Assembly (NCBI GenBank): GCA_002470515.1
Contig: DKML01000010.1
Location: 62,001 to 126,000, forward strand
Length of the DNA stretch: 64,000 nucleotides
Source: Proteobacteria bacterium UBA7415
GTDB taxonomy: Bacteria; Pseudomonadota; Gammaproteobacteria; Arenicellales; Arenicellaceae
Reading direction: 5' to 3'
Shown here: positions 9,206 through 17,876 of the stretch, in pieces
Position numbering within the stretch: position 1 is the first letter of the stretch
Layout: every line of letters begins with the position of its first letter
Position numbers and translations under genes: made by a program
Notes under the pieces: model-generated
Told to the model about the DNA's origin: nothing
Databases searched by the model: none
The model's input: the letters and a program-made list of their open reading frames with translations, nothing else

Positions 9206-9226
9206 CTTTACCCGACTTGTTTGGCT

Positions 9227-9274
9227 CAACTAACTAATCAACTAACTAATCAACTAACTAATCAACTAACTAAT
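9227..9274. repeat. 12-bp tandem repeat, four perfect copies
   Basis: The unit CAACTAACTAAT is repeated four times without a mismatch (9227-9238, 9239-9250, 9251-9262, 9263-9274). Degraded partial copies (CAACTCAACTAG) continue to about 9298. It separates the pseudogene from the PqqD-GT25 gene, ending about 40 bases before that start. A variable copy number could change spacing to an upstream promoter. Confidence 0.95.
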
Positions 9275-9314
9275 CAAAAGCATCAACTCAACTAGCTTAA
9301 CTCAAAAAGACACC

Positions 9315-10289
9315 ATGATTCATTCCCCTTCAGCGCTTGTAGTCCCCCACACAGTTAAAGGTTGGGAGTTTATCGAAATTGACGGCGTAATCTGTCTCTC
9401 GCACAAATTGCTTGGCGCTAATCTCAATGTCAATGCAACCACTGGCCTTGTTCTAGAGCAATGCAACGGTTTTGATAGTGTAGACACTATAGTCAAATCG
9501 CTAGTTGAGCGATTTCCAGACTACGCCAACGAGATTAAGATTGATGTGCTTGCTGTTTTCGCTCGCTTGGCTCAAGAAGGCGTTATTTCTTTTCGAATTA
9601 AGCAAAGCAATGAACTCCTTACAGCAATTCGCGATAGACGTGCCAATCCTTTTTATTATTTTGACGCTATTTTCTGTATCAATTTGGATTCAGCTAAGAG
9701 CCGCTGGCATCAGGCTAAAAATCAATACAAGTTGCTTGGGATAGAAGAAAGAGTTACTCGGTTTTCTGCAGTTGAAACACCTCAAAATCATCATGTAGGG
9801 TGCGCTCTCTCGCATCGCCGTATCATTCAGAAAGCCATGGAAGAAGGGCTCCAAAATATTTTAGTTTTGGAAGACGATGCTATGTTCGATGTAAATGCTC
9901 TCGAAAACCTTGCCAACAATATTGGCGAGATAGGTGAACTAGAGTGGGATGTTCTTCACTTAGGTGGTTGCTATTGGGGTACACAGCACACTAACGTAGC
10001 GGGTTGTGTACATCTCAAGGAAGTGACCGAAGGCCGTAGGGGACCAACCACCACTCATGCCGTGGCTTATAACAAGTCGGTGTATACAAATCTATTAGAG
10101 AAGTACCCGGAGAGCACCTTAAAACCCAAGGACTACATTGATCATCCTCGTCGACCCGCGATCGACCAATATCTATCAATGAACAGCGCCCTAAAAAGAC
10201 TTCTCATTAGCCCGAGTATTGCAAGTCAGCCTGGCATTACTGGGCAAGAAGCAGAGAGTTTTAAGCCTCTCCTTTCTTTAAATCTGTAA
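9315..10289 (+). CDS. PqqD-like domain fused to GT25 family glycosyltransferase
   Basis: A 324-residue two-domain protein. Residues about 5-95 match the PqqD fold (RiPP recognition element): LNVNATTGLVLEQCNG at 37-52, then TIVKSLVERFP and a helix with KIDVLAVFARLAQEGVISF. Residues about 115-300 match glycosyltransferase family 25 (LPS galactosyltransferase-like): FCINLDSAKSRW at 120-131, RFSAVETP near 149, GCALSHRRII at 162-171 and the acidic LVLEDDAMF at 183-191. GT25 enzymes transfer sugars to LPS or hydroxylysine; PqqD domains bind peptide substrates. The fusion suggests a peptide- or protein-directed sugar transfer, but no precursor peptide or radical-SAM partner is visible nearby. Upstream are remnants of related enzymes, so this may be the survivor of a larger cluster. 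Confidence 0.82.
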   Translation: MIHSPSALVVPHTVKGWEFIEIDGVICLSHKLLGANLNVNATTGLVLEQCNGFDSVDTIVKSLVERFPDYANEIKIDVLAVFARLAQEGVISFRIKQSNELLTAIRDRRANPFYYFDAIFCINLDSAKSRWHQAKNQYKLLGIEERVTRFSAVETPQNHHVGCALSHRRIIQKAMEEGLQNILVLEDDAMFDVNALENLANNIGEIGELEWDVLHLGGCYWGTQHTNVAGCVHLKEVTEGRRGPTTTHAVAYNKSVYTNLLEKYPESTLKPKDYIDHPRRPAIDQYLSMNSALKRLLISPSIASQPGITGQEAESFKPLLSLNL

Positions 10290-10326
10290 TGGGTTTAGAG
10301 TCCAGTCTATTAATAGATAGAGACTT

Positions 10327-11157
10327 TTACTCTCGCTTAATTCTGAGCAGACCTTCTTGGCTGGTACTCGCAAACAATACTCCTTCGCGCGTGTAGAGAT
10401 TTCCGCGGCTAAACCCACGACCGTTTCCGGTGGACTGTGCGACACAATCAACAAAAAACCATTCATCAGCTCTAAATGGCCTATGAAACCAAATAGCGTG
10501 GTCAATAGATGCCATGATCAATTTTTTACGTTGCTCTGATGGAACCTGTGCGTGCAGTGAGTGGGGTTTTAGTGTTGAGTGTAAAAGACCCACGTCAGAG
10601 ATATACGCCAACACCGAATTATGGTCAGCCGTATTGTCCGGTATAGGCGTTTTAGATTTAACCCAAAATTGAAATGATTCAGATTTGCTTACTTCTTCAT
10701 CCGGCAAGTAGTAAATATCCAAATAGTCTGCTTGGTAAGAGTTTACCGATAAACGATCCTCTTTAATCGCGTTCTCCAACGCATCAACGGGCGGCTTGAT
10801 TGGGGTATAGAAATCTAAACCATCTTCGCGCTTTTGAAAAGACGCAGACAACACCAAGATTTGACGTCCGTGCTGTTTGGCAACCACACGTCTAGACGAA
10901 AAACTACCCCCATCTAAACTTCGATCAACTTCGTAAATAATAGGCGCATTAACATCACCTTTAAGCAAAAAGTAAGCGTGTGCCGAATGCACATGACGAT
11001 CCTCATCTACACTATGTTGCGCAGCCTTAATGGCTTGCCCTAAAACTTGGCCACCATAAACCTGACCTGTCTTTAGATCCTTACTTTGGCCCCGATACAA
11101 ATCTGTATCGAGCCGTTCGCAGTTCATAAAATCTACTAGGTTATTGCTGATTTTCAT
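10327..11157 (-). CDS. tesB: Acyl-CoA thioesterase II
   Basis: A 276-residue double-hotdog thioesterase. TesB hallmarks are an N-terminal YRGQSKDLKTGQVYGGQVLGQA (residues about 22-43), SAHAYFLLKGD near 59, the domain-two DHAIWFHRPFRADEWFFVDC near 218, and a terminal GVLFASTSQEGLLR. The enzyme hydrolyses medium- to long-chain acyl-CoA to free fatty acid and CoA in the cytosol. Length is close to E. coli TesB (286). It lies 17 bases after the frameshifted secreted-protein gene on the same strand. Confidence 0.92.
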   Translation of the reverse strand: MKISNNLVDFMNCERLDTDLYRGQSKDLKTGQVYGGQVLGQAIKAAQHSVDEDRHVHSAHAYFLLKGDVNAPIIYEVDRSLDGGSFSSRRVVAKQHGRQILVLSASFQKREDGLDFYTPIKPPVDALENAIKEDRLSVNSYQADYLDIYYLPDEEVSKSESFQFWVKSKTPIPDNTADHNSVLAYISDVGLLHSTLKPHSLHAQVPSEQRKKLIMASIDHAIWFHRPFRADEWFFVDCVAQSTGNGRGFSRGNLYTREGVLFASTSQEGLLRIKRE

Positions 11158-11174
11158 TGGTGATGCGTGCCTTA

Positions 11175-11562
11175 TTAATCGAAAGTTGCGCCGGACTCTT
11201 CTGCGAGCTCTTTAAGCGTTTTGCAGGATTCCAACTCCTTAGCATCGCCAGCCATTAACGCTGAACAATTGAGATCGAGTACATCTTCCATGCACACCTG
11301 GGCCGCTTCTTCATGCTCTGACTCCATTACAGACGCTACCAGTGGCGTCGCAATCTGTGCACAGAGACCATCGATCAGAATTTCCAAAACAGCTTGATTG
11401 TTAGTGTCGGACGTCTCGATATTAAGGTTATCGTTAGCGCAAACCTTTACGCGATCGCACAACTCTAAGGCGGAGCCTTGTAAATCGGCATAAGCCGTAT
11501 TTATAGGGCCGACGCCCCCCCGCAAACAAAAGCGCGGTACTAACAATAAAGGGTAGTTTCAT
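11175..11562 (-). CDS. Small secreted Cys-containing protein with a frameshift in a G7 tract
   Basis: The natural start is ATG at 11562, giving a signal peptide beginning MKLPFIVSTALLFAGG. In this frame a run of seven G (C7 on the plus strand, 11515-11521) shifts the reading out of phase. With six G it would continue VGPINTAYADLQGSALE, a textbook signal peptide with an AYA cleavage site, into the mature protein of about 107 residues (11175 to about 11500). The mature part has several cysteines (ELCDRVKVCAN, GLCAQ, QVCMEDVLDLNC, ESCKTL). As deposited, translation could start only at a TTG at 11546, which destroys the signal peptide. It may be a sequencing error, a dead gene or a phase-variable switch. 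Function unknown. Confidence 0.7.
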
Positions 11563-11659
11563 AGAATCGAAGCTCAAAAATCAAATTAGACTCAGAGTGT
11601 AACAAAATTTAGTCGTCTCGCTTAACGTCCACTTATAAATGATTTTGAGCCTACTGACC

Positions 11660-12502
11660 TTATTGCTGATGACTGCCTGAAATATTTGCACAAATCTGTT
11701 TAACCAGTGCCGACTTATTCAGGGTATAAAAATGCAAACCATCTACGCCATTTTCAATGAGGTCTAGACATAAGTGACTAACGACATCTAACCCAAAAGA
11801 ACGCAGCGACTCTGGATCGTTTTCATATTGGTTTAAACGATTACAAATCCACTTTGGTATTTCGGCGCCACACATTCCAGAAAATTTTCGTAATCCTGCC
11901 ACGTTATCAATAGGCATTATTCCTGGTACCACCGGAGCTATAACGCCTGCTCTGTTTAGATCGTCCATGTAAGCGAAGTAGCTATCGGCGTTAAAGAAAT
12001 ACTGAGTGATAGCTGCATTTGCGCCGGCGTCGATTTTTTCTTTAAAATGTTTTATCTCTTGTGATGGACTAACGGATTCAGGGTGAAACTCAGGGTAGGC
12101 CGCCACTTCAATGGTTAAATCCTGACCATACTCACTGCGTAAAAATCGTACAAGATCCACGGCATAGTTAAATTCACCTTTGGACACCATACCCGACGGG
12201 TAATCTCCGCGCAGAGCAACCACACGATCTACACCTATGGCCAAATAATCAGCCATAATTTCTTTCACGTATGCCTTAGATGTACCGATGCAAGTTAAAT
12301 GAGGTGCTGCATTTGCCCCCGCTGCCTGTAGAGCTTTAACGGCGCCAAGAGTACCGAGCTGGGTACTGCCTCCAGCGCCAAATGTTACTGAAACGTACTT
12401 GGGCTTAAGACTGGCCAATTCCTTGTAATGTTTAACAAGATTATCTGTGGTTCCGTCGAACCGCGGCGGGAAAAATTCAAAACTCAATTGAACAGTGTTC
12501 AT
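11660..12502 (-). CDS. metF: Methylenetetrahydrofolate reductase
   Basis: A 280-residue flavoenzyme that reduces 5,10-methylene-THF to 5-methyl-THF for methionine synthesis. The start MNTVQLSFEFFPPR at 12502 was chosen over a longer frame from 12559 because it matches the family N-terminus and has AAAGAG upstream. Motifs include SVTFGAGGSTQ near residue 41, PHLTCIG near 68, VVALRGDYP near 95 and AAITQYFFN near 165. Downstream on the same strand is tesB; upstream lies ahcY, so two methyl-cycle enzymes are neighbours. A strong inverted repeat separates them. Confidence 0.95.
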   Translation of the reverse strand: MNTVQLSFEFFPPRFDGTTDNLVKHYKELASLKPKYVSVTFGAGGSTQLGTLGAVKALQAAGANAAPHLTCIGTSKAYVKEIMADYLAIGVDRVVALRGDYPSGMVSKGEFNYAVDLVRFLRSEYGQDLTIEVAAYPEFHPESVSPSQEIKHFKEKIDAGANAAITQYFFNADSYFAYMDDLNRAGVIAPVVPGIMPIDNVAGLRKFSGMCGAEIPKWICNRLNQYENDPESLRSFGLDVVSHLCLDLIENGVDGLHFYTLNKSALVKQICANISGSHQQ

Positions 12503-12764
12503 GGTATCTCTTTGAAAGGTGTCTTTGTCTGTAGACCGAGGGGCTGAAAACACAAGCATCTAAGCAATTTTCCATTAAATACAACATCCACGCAGCACGT
12601 GAGAGTATTTAAGAGAGAATCAAGTTAGATCATTCTTGGCTCGTCTAATGACGCACGAACAAACATATTACGCACGAACCAATATAGTCCCATCGAAAGG
12701 CGTATCGCTAGGTAATGTTTACGTAGGATGTGTACTCAACTTCTTTGCGAGCAGGGTAGGCAGT

Positions 12765-12793
12765 ATACGCGCGCTAGATATTAGCGCGCGTAT
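12765..12793. repeat. Perfect 12-bp inverted repeat between ahcY and metF
   Basis: ATACGCGCGCTA at 12765-12776 is followed by a 5-base loop and its exact complement at 12782-12793. The stem is GC-rich and very stable but is not followed by a T-run on either strand, so it is not a standard intrinsic terminator. It lies 50 bases past the ahcY stop. The rest of the 12503-12843 gap holds no gene or other motif that I can recognise. Confidence 0.85.
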
Positions 12794-12843
12794 CGGCATT
12801 ACTTCTAACTATTGTTGCTAGCCAAACAGGCCTGCGTTAAAGG

Positions 12844-14262
12844 TTAGTAGCGGTAATGATCCTGCTTATACGGACCTTCCATCGGAACATTGATGTAATC
12901 CGCTTGCTCTTGGGTCAGAGTCGTCAACTTGACGCCGATTCTTTCAAGATGCAATCGTGCTACTTTTTCGTCCAAATGCTTAGGCAAAATGTAAACGTCG
13001 TTTGAGTAATCATCGTTCTTAGTAAACAGCTCGATTTGAGCCAACACTTGGTTGGTAAACGACGCGGACATTACAAAGCTCGGGTGTCCTGTGGCACAAC
13101 CCAAATTCACTAAACGGCCTTGAGCCAACAAAATGATGCGCTTGCCGTCTGGAAAAATAACGTGATCCACTTGGTCTTTGATGTTTTCCCATTCGCAATC
13201 AGCTAAACCAGCAACGTCGATTTCGTTATCAAAGTGGCCAATGTTACAAACGATGGCTTGGTCCTTCATCGCAGCCATGTGGTCTCTACGGATGATATTA
13301 AAGTTACCTGTAGTCGTAACAAAGATGTCTGCGTTAGCAACTTCCTCATCAAGAGTAACTACTTGATAACCTTCCATAGCAGCCTGCAGCGCACAGATTG
13401 GATCAATCTCAGTCACTTTTACAATAGCGCCTAAGCCTCGTAGTGACGCAGCTGAACCTTTACCAACATCTCCATAACCACAAACAACAGCCGTTTTACC
13501 CGCAATCATTACATCTGTTGCGCGTTTGATTGAATCAACCAAAGACTCGCGGCAACCATAAAGGTTATCGAATTTTGATTTAGTCACTGAGTCGTTTACG
13601 TTAATCGCAGGAAAAGGAAGTTCGCCTTTCTTAACCATTTGATACAAACGAGCTACACCAGTTGTAGTCTCTTCAGTAACACCTTGCACGCCTGCTAAGC
13701 GGCGTGAGTACCATGTGTTGTCCTTAGCAAGCGTCTTCTTAATCGCCGCGAACAAACATTCTTCTTCTTCGCTACCAGGCTTATCTAATACAGAAATATC
13801 TTTTTCCGCTTTTGAGCCTAATATCAATAGCATAGTGGCATCGCCACCGTCATCAAGAATCATGTTCGGGCCGGAATCACCTTCCCAATCCATGATGCGA
13901 TGAGTGAAGTCCCAATACTCATCCAAGTTTTCGCCTTTAAATGCGAATACCGGAATGTTCTGAGCAGCAATTGCCGCTGCAGCATGATCTTGGGTTGAGA
14001 AAATATTACACGATGCCCAACGTACCTTTGCACCCAAAGCAACCAGTGTTTCGATCAACACCGCTGTTTGAATGGTCATATGCAATGAGCCCGTAATGTT
14101 TGCGCCTTTTAGAGGTTGAGCAGCGCGGTACTCTTCACGAATTGCAACCAAGCCCGGCATTTCGGTTTCGGCAATAGCAATTTCTTTGCGACCAAAATCA
14201 GCAAGGCCGATGTCGCGTACGTAATAGTCTGAAAATTCAGGGATAGATGGATTAGCACTCAT
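12844..14262 (-). CDS. ahcY: Adenosylhomocysteinase (SAH hydrolase)
   Basis: A 472-residue cytosolic NAD-dependent enzyme that splits S-adenosylhomocysteine into adenosine and homocysteine, relieving product inhibition of methyltransferases. Motifs: [20 protein letters not shown] near residue 54, [18 protein letters not shown] near 82, the Rossmann [13 protein letters not shown] near 264, [11 protein letters not shown] near 344 and the C-terminal [12 protein letters not shown]. Length fits the bacterial form. The gene is preceded by an SAH riboswitch, which turns expression on when SAH accumulates. The homocysteine produced feeds methionine synthesis with the methyl-THF made by neighbouring MetF. 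Confidence 0.98.
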   Translation of the reverse strand: MSANPSIPEFSDYYVRDIGLADFGRKEIAIAETEMPGLVAIREEYRAAQPLKGANITGSLHMTIQTAVLIETLVALGAKVRWASCNIFSTQDHAAAAIAAQNIPVFAFKGENLDEYWDFTHRIMDWEGDSGPNMILDDGGDATMLLILGSKAEKDISVLDKPGSEEEECLFAAIKKTLAKDNTWYSRRLAGVQGVTEETTTGVARLYQMVKKGELPFPAINVNDSVTKSKFDNLYGCRESLVDSIKRATDVMIAGKTAVVCGYGDVGKGSAASLRGLGAIVKVTEIDPICALQAAMEGYQVVTLDEEVANADIFVTTTGNFNIIRRDHMAAMKDQAIVCNIGHFDNEIDVAGLADCEWENIKDQVDHVIFPDGKRIILLAQGRLVNLGCATGHPSFVMSASFTNQVLAQIELFTKNDDYSNDVYILPKHLDEKVARLHLERIGVKLTTLTQEQADYINVPMEGPYKQDHYRY

Positions 14263-14292
14263 CTTTCATCTCCTAGTTAAGGGTTAACGAAA

Positions 14293-14370
14293 AACGAGCG
14301 TCGTTGCAAGGTTTGTAAATCCACTTGAGCCTGACGACAGTAGGTGTCGATGCAACGCTCCTCAAGCGAG
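14293..14370 (-). promoter_or_regulatory. SAH riboswitch
   Basis: On the minus strand the leader of ahcY reads GAGGAGCGTTGCATCGAC, then CAGGCTCAAG, then GCAACGACGCTCG. These are the three conserved blocks of the SAH (ahcY) riboswitch, in order and spacing. GAGCGTTGC and GCAACGACGCTC pair, and CTTGAG pairs with CTCAAG, forming the pseudoknot-type core. Binding of SAH exposes the ribosome site or prevents termination, so ahcY rises with its substrate. The aptamer ends about 30 bases before the ATG, with AGGAG just before the start. Confidence 0.92.
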
Positions 14371-14376
14371 GGTCGG

Positions 14377-14382
14377 ATTATA
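14377..14382 (-). promoter_or_regulatory. Probable -10 box of ahcY
   Basis: A perfect TATAAT on the minus strand lies a few bases upstream of the SAH aptamer, so a transcript starting here would begin just before the riboswitch. The -35 region 17 bases further upstream is a poor match. Confidence 0.6.
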
Positions 14383-14451
14383 GGTAGGCCGTGTGAAGAT
14401 TTCCACAAGATGTAGTAAAAAACATCAAAAATATTATTTCAAGAAAAAGCT

Positions 14452-14802
14452 CTATTTGTCTGTCCATACAGCCATTTCATTGCCACCAGGTTCACTGAAC
14501 TGAAATCGACGACCACCAGGAAAGTCAAAAATGGGCTTGGCTATCATTCCTCCTGCCGATTGTACCTTTGATAGTACACGCTCAATGGAGTCTGTATAAA
14601 ACACGGTTAATGGCGCGCCATCTTCGCTTGTTGCTACTTTATCGGCTTTGAAAAAACCACCATCAACACCTTGATCAATAAACGCTGTGTACTCTGGGCC
14701 GTAGTCCACAAACGCCCACCCGAATGCGTCTGTAAAGAAACGCTTGCTGGCGGCTATGTCGGTGGTCGCAAACTCTAGATAGTCAATTTTGTTTAATTTC
14801 AT
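14452..14802 (-). CDS. VOC-family (glyoxalase/bleomycin-resistance fold) protein
   Basis: A 116-residue single-domain protein with the paired beta-alpha-beta-beta-beta pattern of the vicinal-oxygen-chelate fold. It opens KIDYLEFATTDIAASKRFF and closes RRFQFSEPGGNEMAVW, which carries a Glu typical of the metal site. Many such proteins are annotated as lyase- or dioxygenase-like with no known substrate. It lies just downstream of the MBL-fold gene on the same strand, with a 21-base gap, so the two may form a small operon, perhaps for a reactive metabolite. That pairing is inference. Confidence 0.8.
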   Translation of the reverse strand: MKLNKIDYLEFATTDIAASKRFFTDAFGWAFVDYGPEYTAFIDQGVDGGFFKADKVATSEDGAPLTVFYTDSIERVLSKVQSAGGMIAKPIFDFPGGRRFQFSEPGGNEMAVWTDK

Positions 14803-14823
14803 ATTAGAACTGTGATCTGTTTT

Positions 14824-15912
14824 TTATGTGTCTTTACTTGATAGCGGGTAGTGATAGTGGGCAGCGCCACGCGAATCAAGTTCTTTATGTACTTCCTTTC
14901 TGTGCAACAAATAGTTCATGTGCGCTTGTGTTTCACCCGTCGCTAAAACAACATCGATCGAGCTCAATTTACGATCAAACATTACTTTTCGCAGCTGATC
15001 AATCGTCTGTACATTTTCTTTTAGGCTGATGCGCAGGCGATTAAGTTGTGCGTGGTGATCATCAATTAATTGCTGCATGCGTTCTTGTAAACCTTTAAAT
15101 GGTTCCTGATGTGACGGCAACACGAGCGTATCGTTAGGGATGGTATCGCGCAATTTTTCGCACGACGAAATCCAATCACCTAAAGGATCGTCATGCCGAT
15201 TAGCTAGATAAACACTAACATTTGACGAAATTCGCGGAATAGCCTGGTCACCCGATATCAATACGCCGTGTTCTTTGTTATAAAGACAACAATGCTCTGG
15301 CGAATGACCGTTTCCACAAACAATGCGCCACAGACTGCCGCCAATATCGAAAACATCGCCTTCGCACATAAACTCAACAATATCCTTAGTAACACGTTTG
15401 TTCGCTGGCTTTTCATCTGCACTAAAAAAACTAATGAGGCGGTCATGGAAGTCTTCGGGAAAGTTCAATTCCGTTAAGTAACTACGTGCTTGAGTCTCTA
15501 GGTCTTGGCTATCTCGAGTTAAGATAGAGCGATACAGTCGATACTCCCCAACGCTGATATGCACCTTAACGTCACAACGCTCTGCCAACCATGCGGCGAG
15601 TCCAATATGGTCAGGGTGAAAATGCGTAACGATGATCCGCTTAACATCTTGGGGCGACATAAAGTGTTCAAAGACAATTTCCCAAACTTCTTCACAAACA
15701 GGCGAACCCAAGCCACAGTCCACAATAGTCCAGCCATCATGATCTTTAAGTAGCCACAGATTTATGTGGTCTAGGCTAATAGGTAGGGGCATGCGCAGCC
15801 AGAACACACCGGGAGCCACTTCAAATGGCTCGCCATGTTCTGGGCTCCACTTAAATTTAAATGGGTATTCAAGCTCAGGCTTTGGCGCAAACTCGGTCGT
15901 TAAATAGTTCAC
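14824..15912 (-). CDS. Metallo-beta-lactamase-fold hydrolase
   Basis: A 362-residue hydrolase with the zinc motif THFHPDHIGLA near residue 96, WTIVDCGLGSP before it, and later metal-ligand positions CGNGHSPEHCCLY near 205 and ISGDQAIPRIS near 227. A C-terminal helical extension (about 265-345) includes RKVMFDRKLSSIDVVLATGETQAHMNYLL, a helix seen in the LACTB2/flavin-independent MBL group. The substrate is unknown; relatives act on thioesters, lactones or RNA. No signal peptide, so cytosolic. Confidence 0.82.
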   Translation of the reverse strand: MNYLTTEFAPKPELEYPFKFKWSPEHGEPFEVAPGVFWLRMPLPISLDHINLWLLKDHDGWTIVDCGLGSPVCEEVWEIVFEHFMSPQDVKRIIVTHFHPDHIGLAAWLAERCDVKVHISVGEYRLYRSILTRDSQDLETQARSYLTELNFPEDFHDRLISFFSADEKPANKRVTKDIVEFMCEGDVFDIGGSLWRIVCGNGHSPEHCCLYNKEHGVLISGDQAIPRISSNVSVYLANRHDDPLGDWISSCEKLRDTIPNDTLVLPSHQEPFKGLQERMQQLIDDHHAQLNRLRISLKENVQTIDQLRKVMFDRKLSSIDVVLATGETQAHMNYLLHRKEVHKELDSRGAAHYHYPLSSKDT

Positions 15913-16178
15913 AAGATTAGTCTCATAGTAAATAGGGAGCTTATGTTGGTTTAGGTGCGCCAGACATTAACTTTCTATTGTTTAACTTAGCCACCAAGCA
16001 CACAGTATAGAGGTTAATAGATAGGTAAGTGCTTGAGTATAGGCTGCTCGCAATAGCTTGTACGGCTGAAGCCATAATCAACTTAAGGGCCATGCTGCCA
16101 GTTATATAAATATAAGTTTTTATTACTTCTAGTTTTATAGCGAACTGCTTATATTCGTGATCAAATCTGTCGGTCACG

Positions 16179-17876
16179 TTGAATTACGGTGATTGGCAAA
16201 ACCAATACCCCGCATTTTCTATGTACCAATACGACCACGTTGACAAAACTATTGTAACTGAGCGCGTCGATCAATTTCGCGACCAAGTGAAACGCCATCT
16301 AGACGGTGGAATCAATGATAACGACTTTAAGGACCTACGCCTTCGCAACGGACTTTATATGCAGGTACACGCACATATGCTGCGTGTGTCTATTCCTTAT
16401 GGCTTGGTAAATTCAGCACAAATGCACGCCCTTGCTGAGGTAGCACGTAAATACGACCGAGGCTACGGTCACTTCACTACTCGCCAAAACATTCAGTTTA
16501 ATTGGCCCGAACTAGAGCAAGTTCCTAACATTTTAGAGGACCTAGCCCACGTTGAAATGCACGCTATGCAAACGAGTGGAAACTGCATCCGTAATATTTC
16601 TTCGGACCAGTATGCAGGCGTAGCGCCAGACGAGATAATTGATCCGCGACCATACTGCGAGATCATTAGACAGTGGTCAACATTACATCCTGAGTTTTAC
16701 TGGTTACCACGTAAATTTAAGTTTGCGGTGACTGGTGCAACCACTGACCGCGCGGCTGTTCAGTTTCATGACATTGGTTTAGAGGTTGTACAGCAACAGG
16801 GCGAAATTGGCTTTAAAGTATATGTCGGCGGCGGTTTAGGCCGCACCCCTGTAATAGGAAAAGTGATTAAGGAATTTTTACCTCGTGAACACATCTTGTC
16901 CTACTGCGAAGCCATGCTTCGTGTTTATAACCTATACGGGCGTCGCGACAATAAGTATAAAGCTCGTATCAAAATTTTGGTCAACGCACTCGGTATTGAT
17001 GGCTTTCGTGACAAAGTTGAACAAGAGTGGGCGCCTATACGGGGCGGTGACTTAACTTTGGTTGATGCTGATTTTGAGTATATGAATGGCTTTTTCCCCG
17101 AGCCTGACTATGCGAAATTAAGTGAGAGCGACAAGCGAATTGATCAATGGCGCAATTTGGACTCGCGGTTTAAACATTGGTACGACCACAACACGGCCGT
17201 ACACAAGCAAACAGGATATCGCATAGTTAATGTTTCGCTCAAAGAACACGGCGTAGCGCCTGGTGACGCTACCGATGCACAAATGGATGCTGTGGCTGAC
17301 ATCGCTGAAGAGTATTCTTTTGGCGAGATTCGTGTCACCCACGAACAAAACTTGGTATTAGCGGATGTTCGCAATAAGGACTTGTTAGAAGTGTGGCGAG
17401 CGCTGGACAAACACAAACTGGCAACGGCCAACATCGGTTCTTTAAACGATATGATTTGTTGCCCAGGGTCCGATTTTTGCTCCCTTGCAAACACTACTTC
17501 AATCGGAATAGCTAAGCAGATTAACGAACACTTTGATAACTACGATGAGCTCTATGATATTGGTGAAGTTAAGTTAAAGATGTCAGGCTGCATGAATGCT
17601 TGTGGTCATCATCACGTCGGTCATATCGGCATCTTAGGCGTCGATAAGAAGGGCGAGGAATGGTATCAATTAACCCTTGGTGGTGATGCTACTAATACAG
17701 CCACTCTTGGAGAACGACTTGGCCCCGCCATTGCCAAAGCAGAGGTAAGCGATGCTATCGCTCGGATATTAGATGTATACAAAGATATTCGTCAAAACGA
17801 AGAATCGTTTATCCAAACGTTTAGAAGAGTAGGTGTTGATCCCTTTAAAGAACGTGTCTATGCGGTGGCTGCGTAA
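16179..17876 (+). CDS. cysI: Assimilatory sulfite (nitrite/sulfite) reductase hemoprotein
   Basis: A 565-residue siroheme and 4Fe-4S enzyme that reduces sulfite to sulfide. The cluster and siroheme cysteines are present as CCPGSDFC (near residue 427) and KMSGCMNACGHHHVGHIG (near 468). The N-terminal half has the duplicated ferredoxin-like domain with RHLDGGINDNDFKDLRLRNG and TTRQNIQFNWPE. The overall type matches the single-subunit CysI of Pseudomonas and relatives. The start is uncertain: TTG 16179 is the only reasonable candidate before MYQYDH, with no good ribosome site. It overlaps the next gene by one base (TAATG). The electron donor is not encoded here. Confidence 0.92.
   Translation: MNYGDWQNQYPAFSMYQYDHVDKTIVTERVDQFRDQVKRHLDGGINDNDFKDLRLRNGLYMQVHAHMLRVSIPYGLVNSAQMHALAEVARKYDRGYGHFTTRQNIQFNWPELEQVPNILEDLAHVEMHAMQTSGNCIRNISSDQYAGVAPDEIIDPRPYCEIIRQWSTLHPEFYWLPRKFKFAVTGATTDRAAVQFHDIGLEVVQQQGEIGFKVYVGGGLGRTPVIGKVIKEFLPREHILSYCEAMLRVYNLYGRRDNKYKARIKILVNALGIDGFRDKVEQEWAPIRGGDLTLVDADFEYMNGFFPEPDYAKLSESDKRIDQWRNLDSRFKHWYDHNTAVHKQTGYRIVNVSLKEHGVAPGDATDAQMDAVADIAEEYSFGEIRVTHEQNLVLADVRNKDLLEVWRALDKHKLATANIGSLNDMICCPGSDFCSLANTTSIGIAKQINEHFDNYDELYDIGEVKLKMSGCMNACGHHHVGHIGILGVDKKGEEWYQLTLGGDATNTATLGERLGPAIAKAEVSDAIARILDVYKDIRQNEESFIQTFRRVGVDPFKERVYAVAA

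Noticed and set aside
9227-9274. Repeat as a CRISPR array
   Set aside because: Units are 12 bases with no spacers and no cas genes nearby; it is a simple tandem repeat.
12636-12821. 61-codon plus-strand frame between metF and ahcY
   Set aside because: No ribosome site, mixed composition, and it overlaps the perfect hairpin; read as chance.
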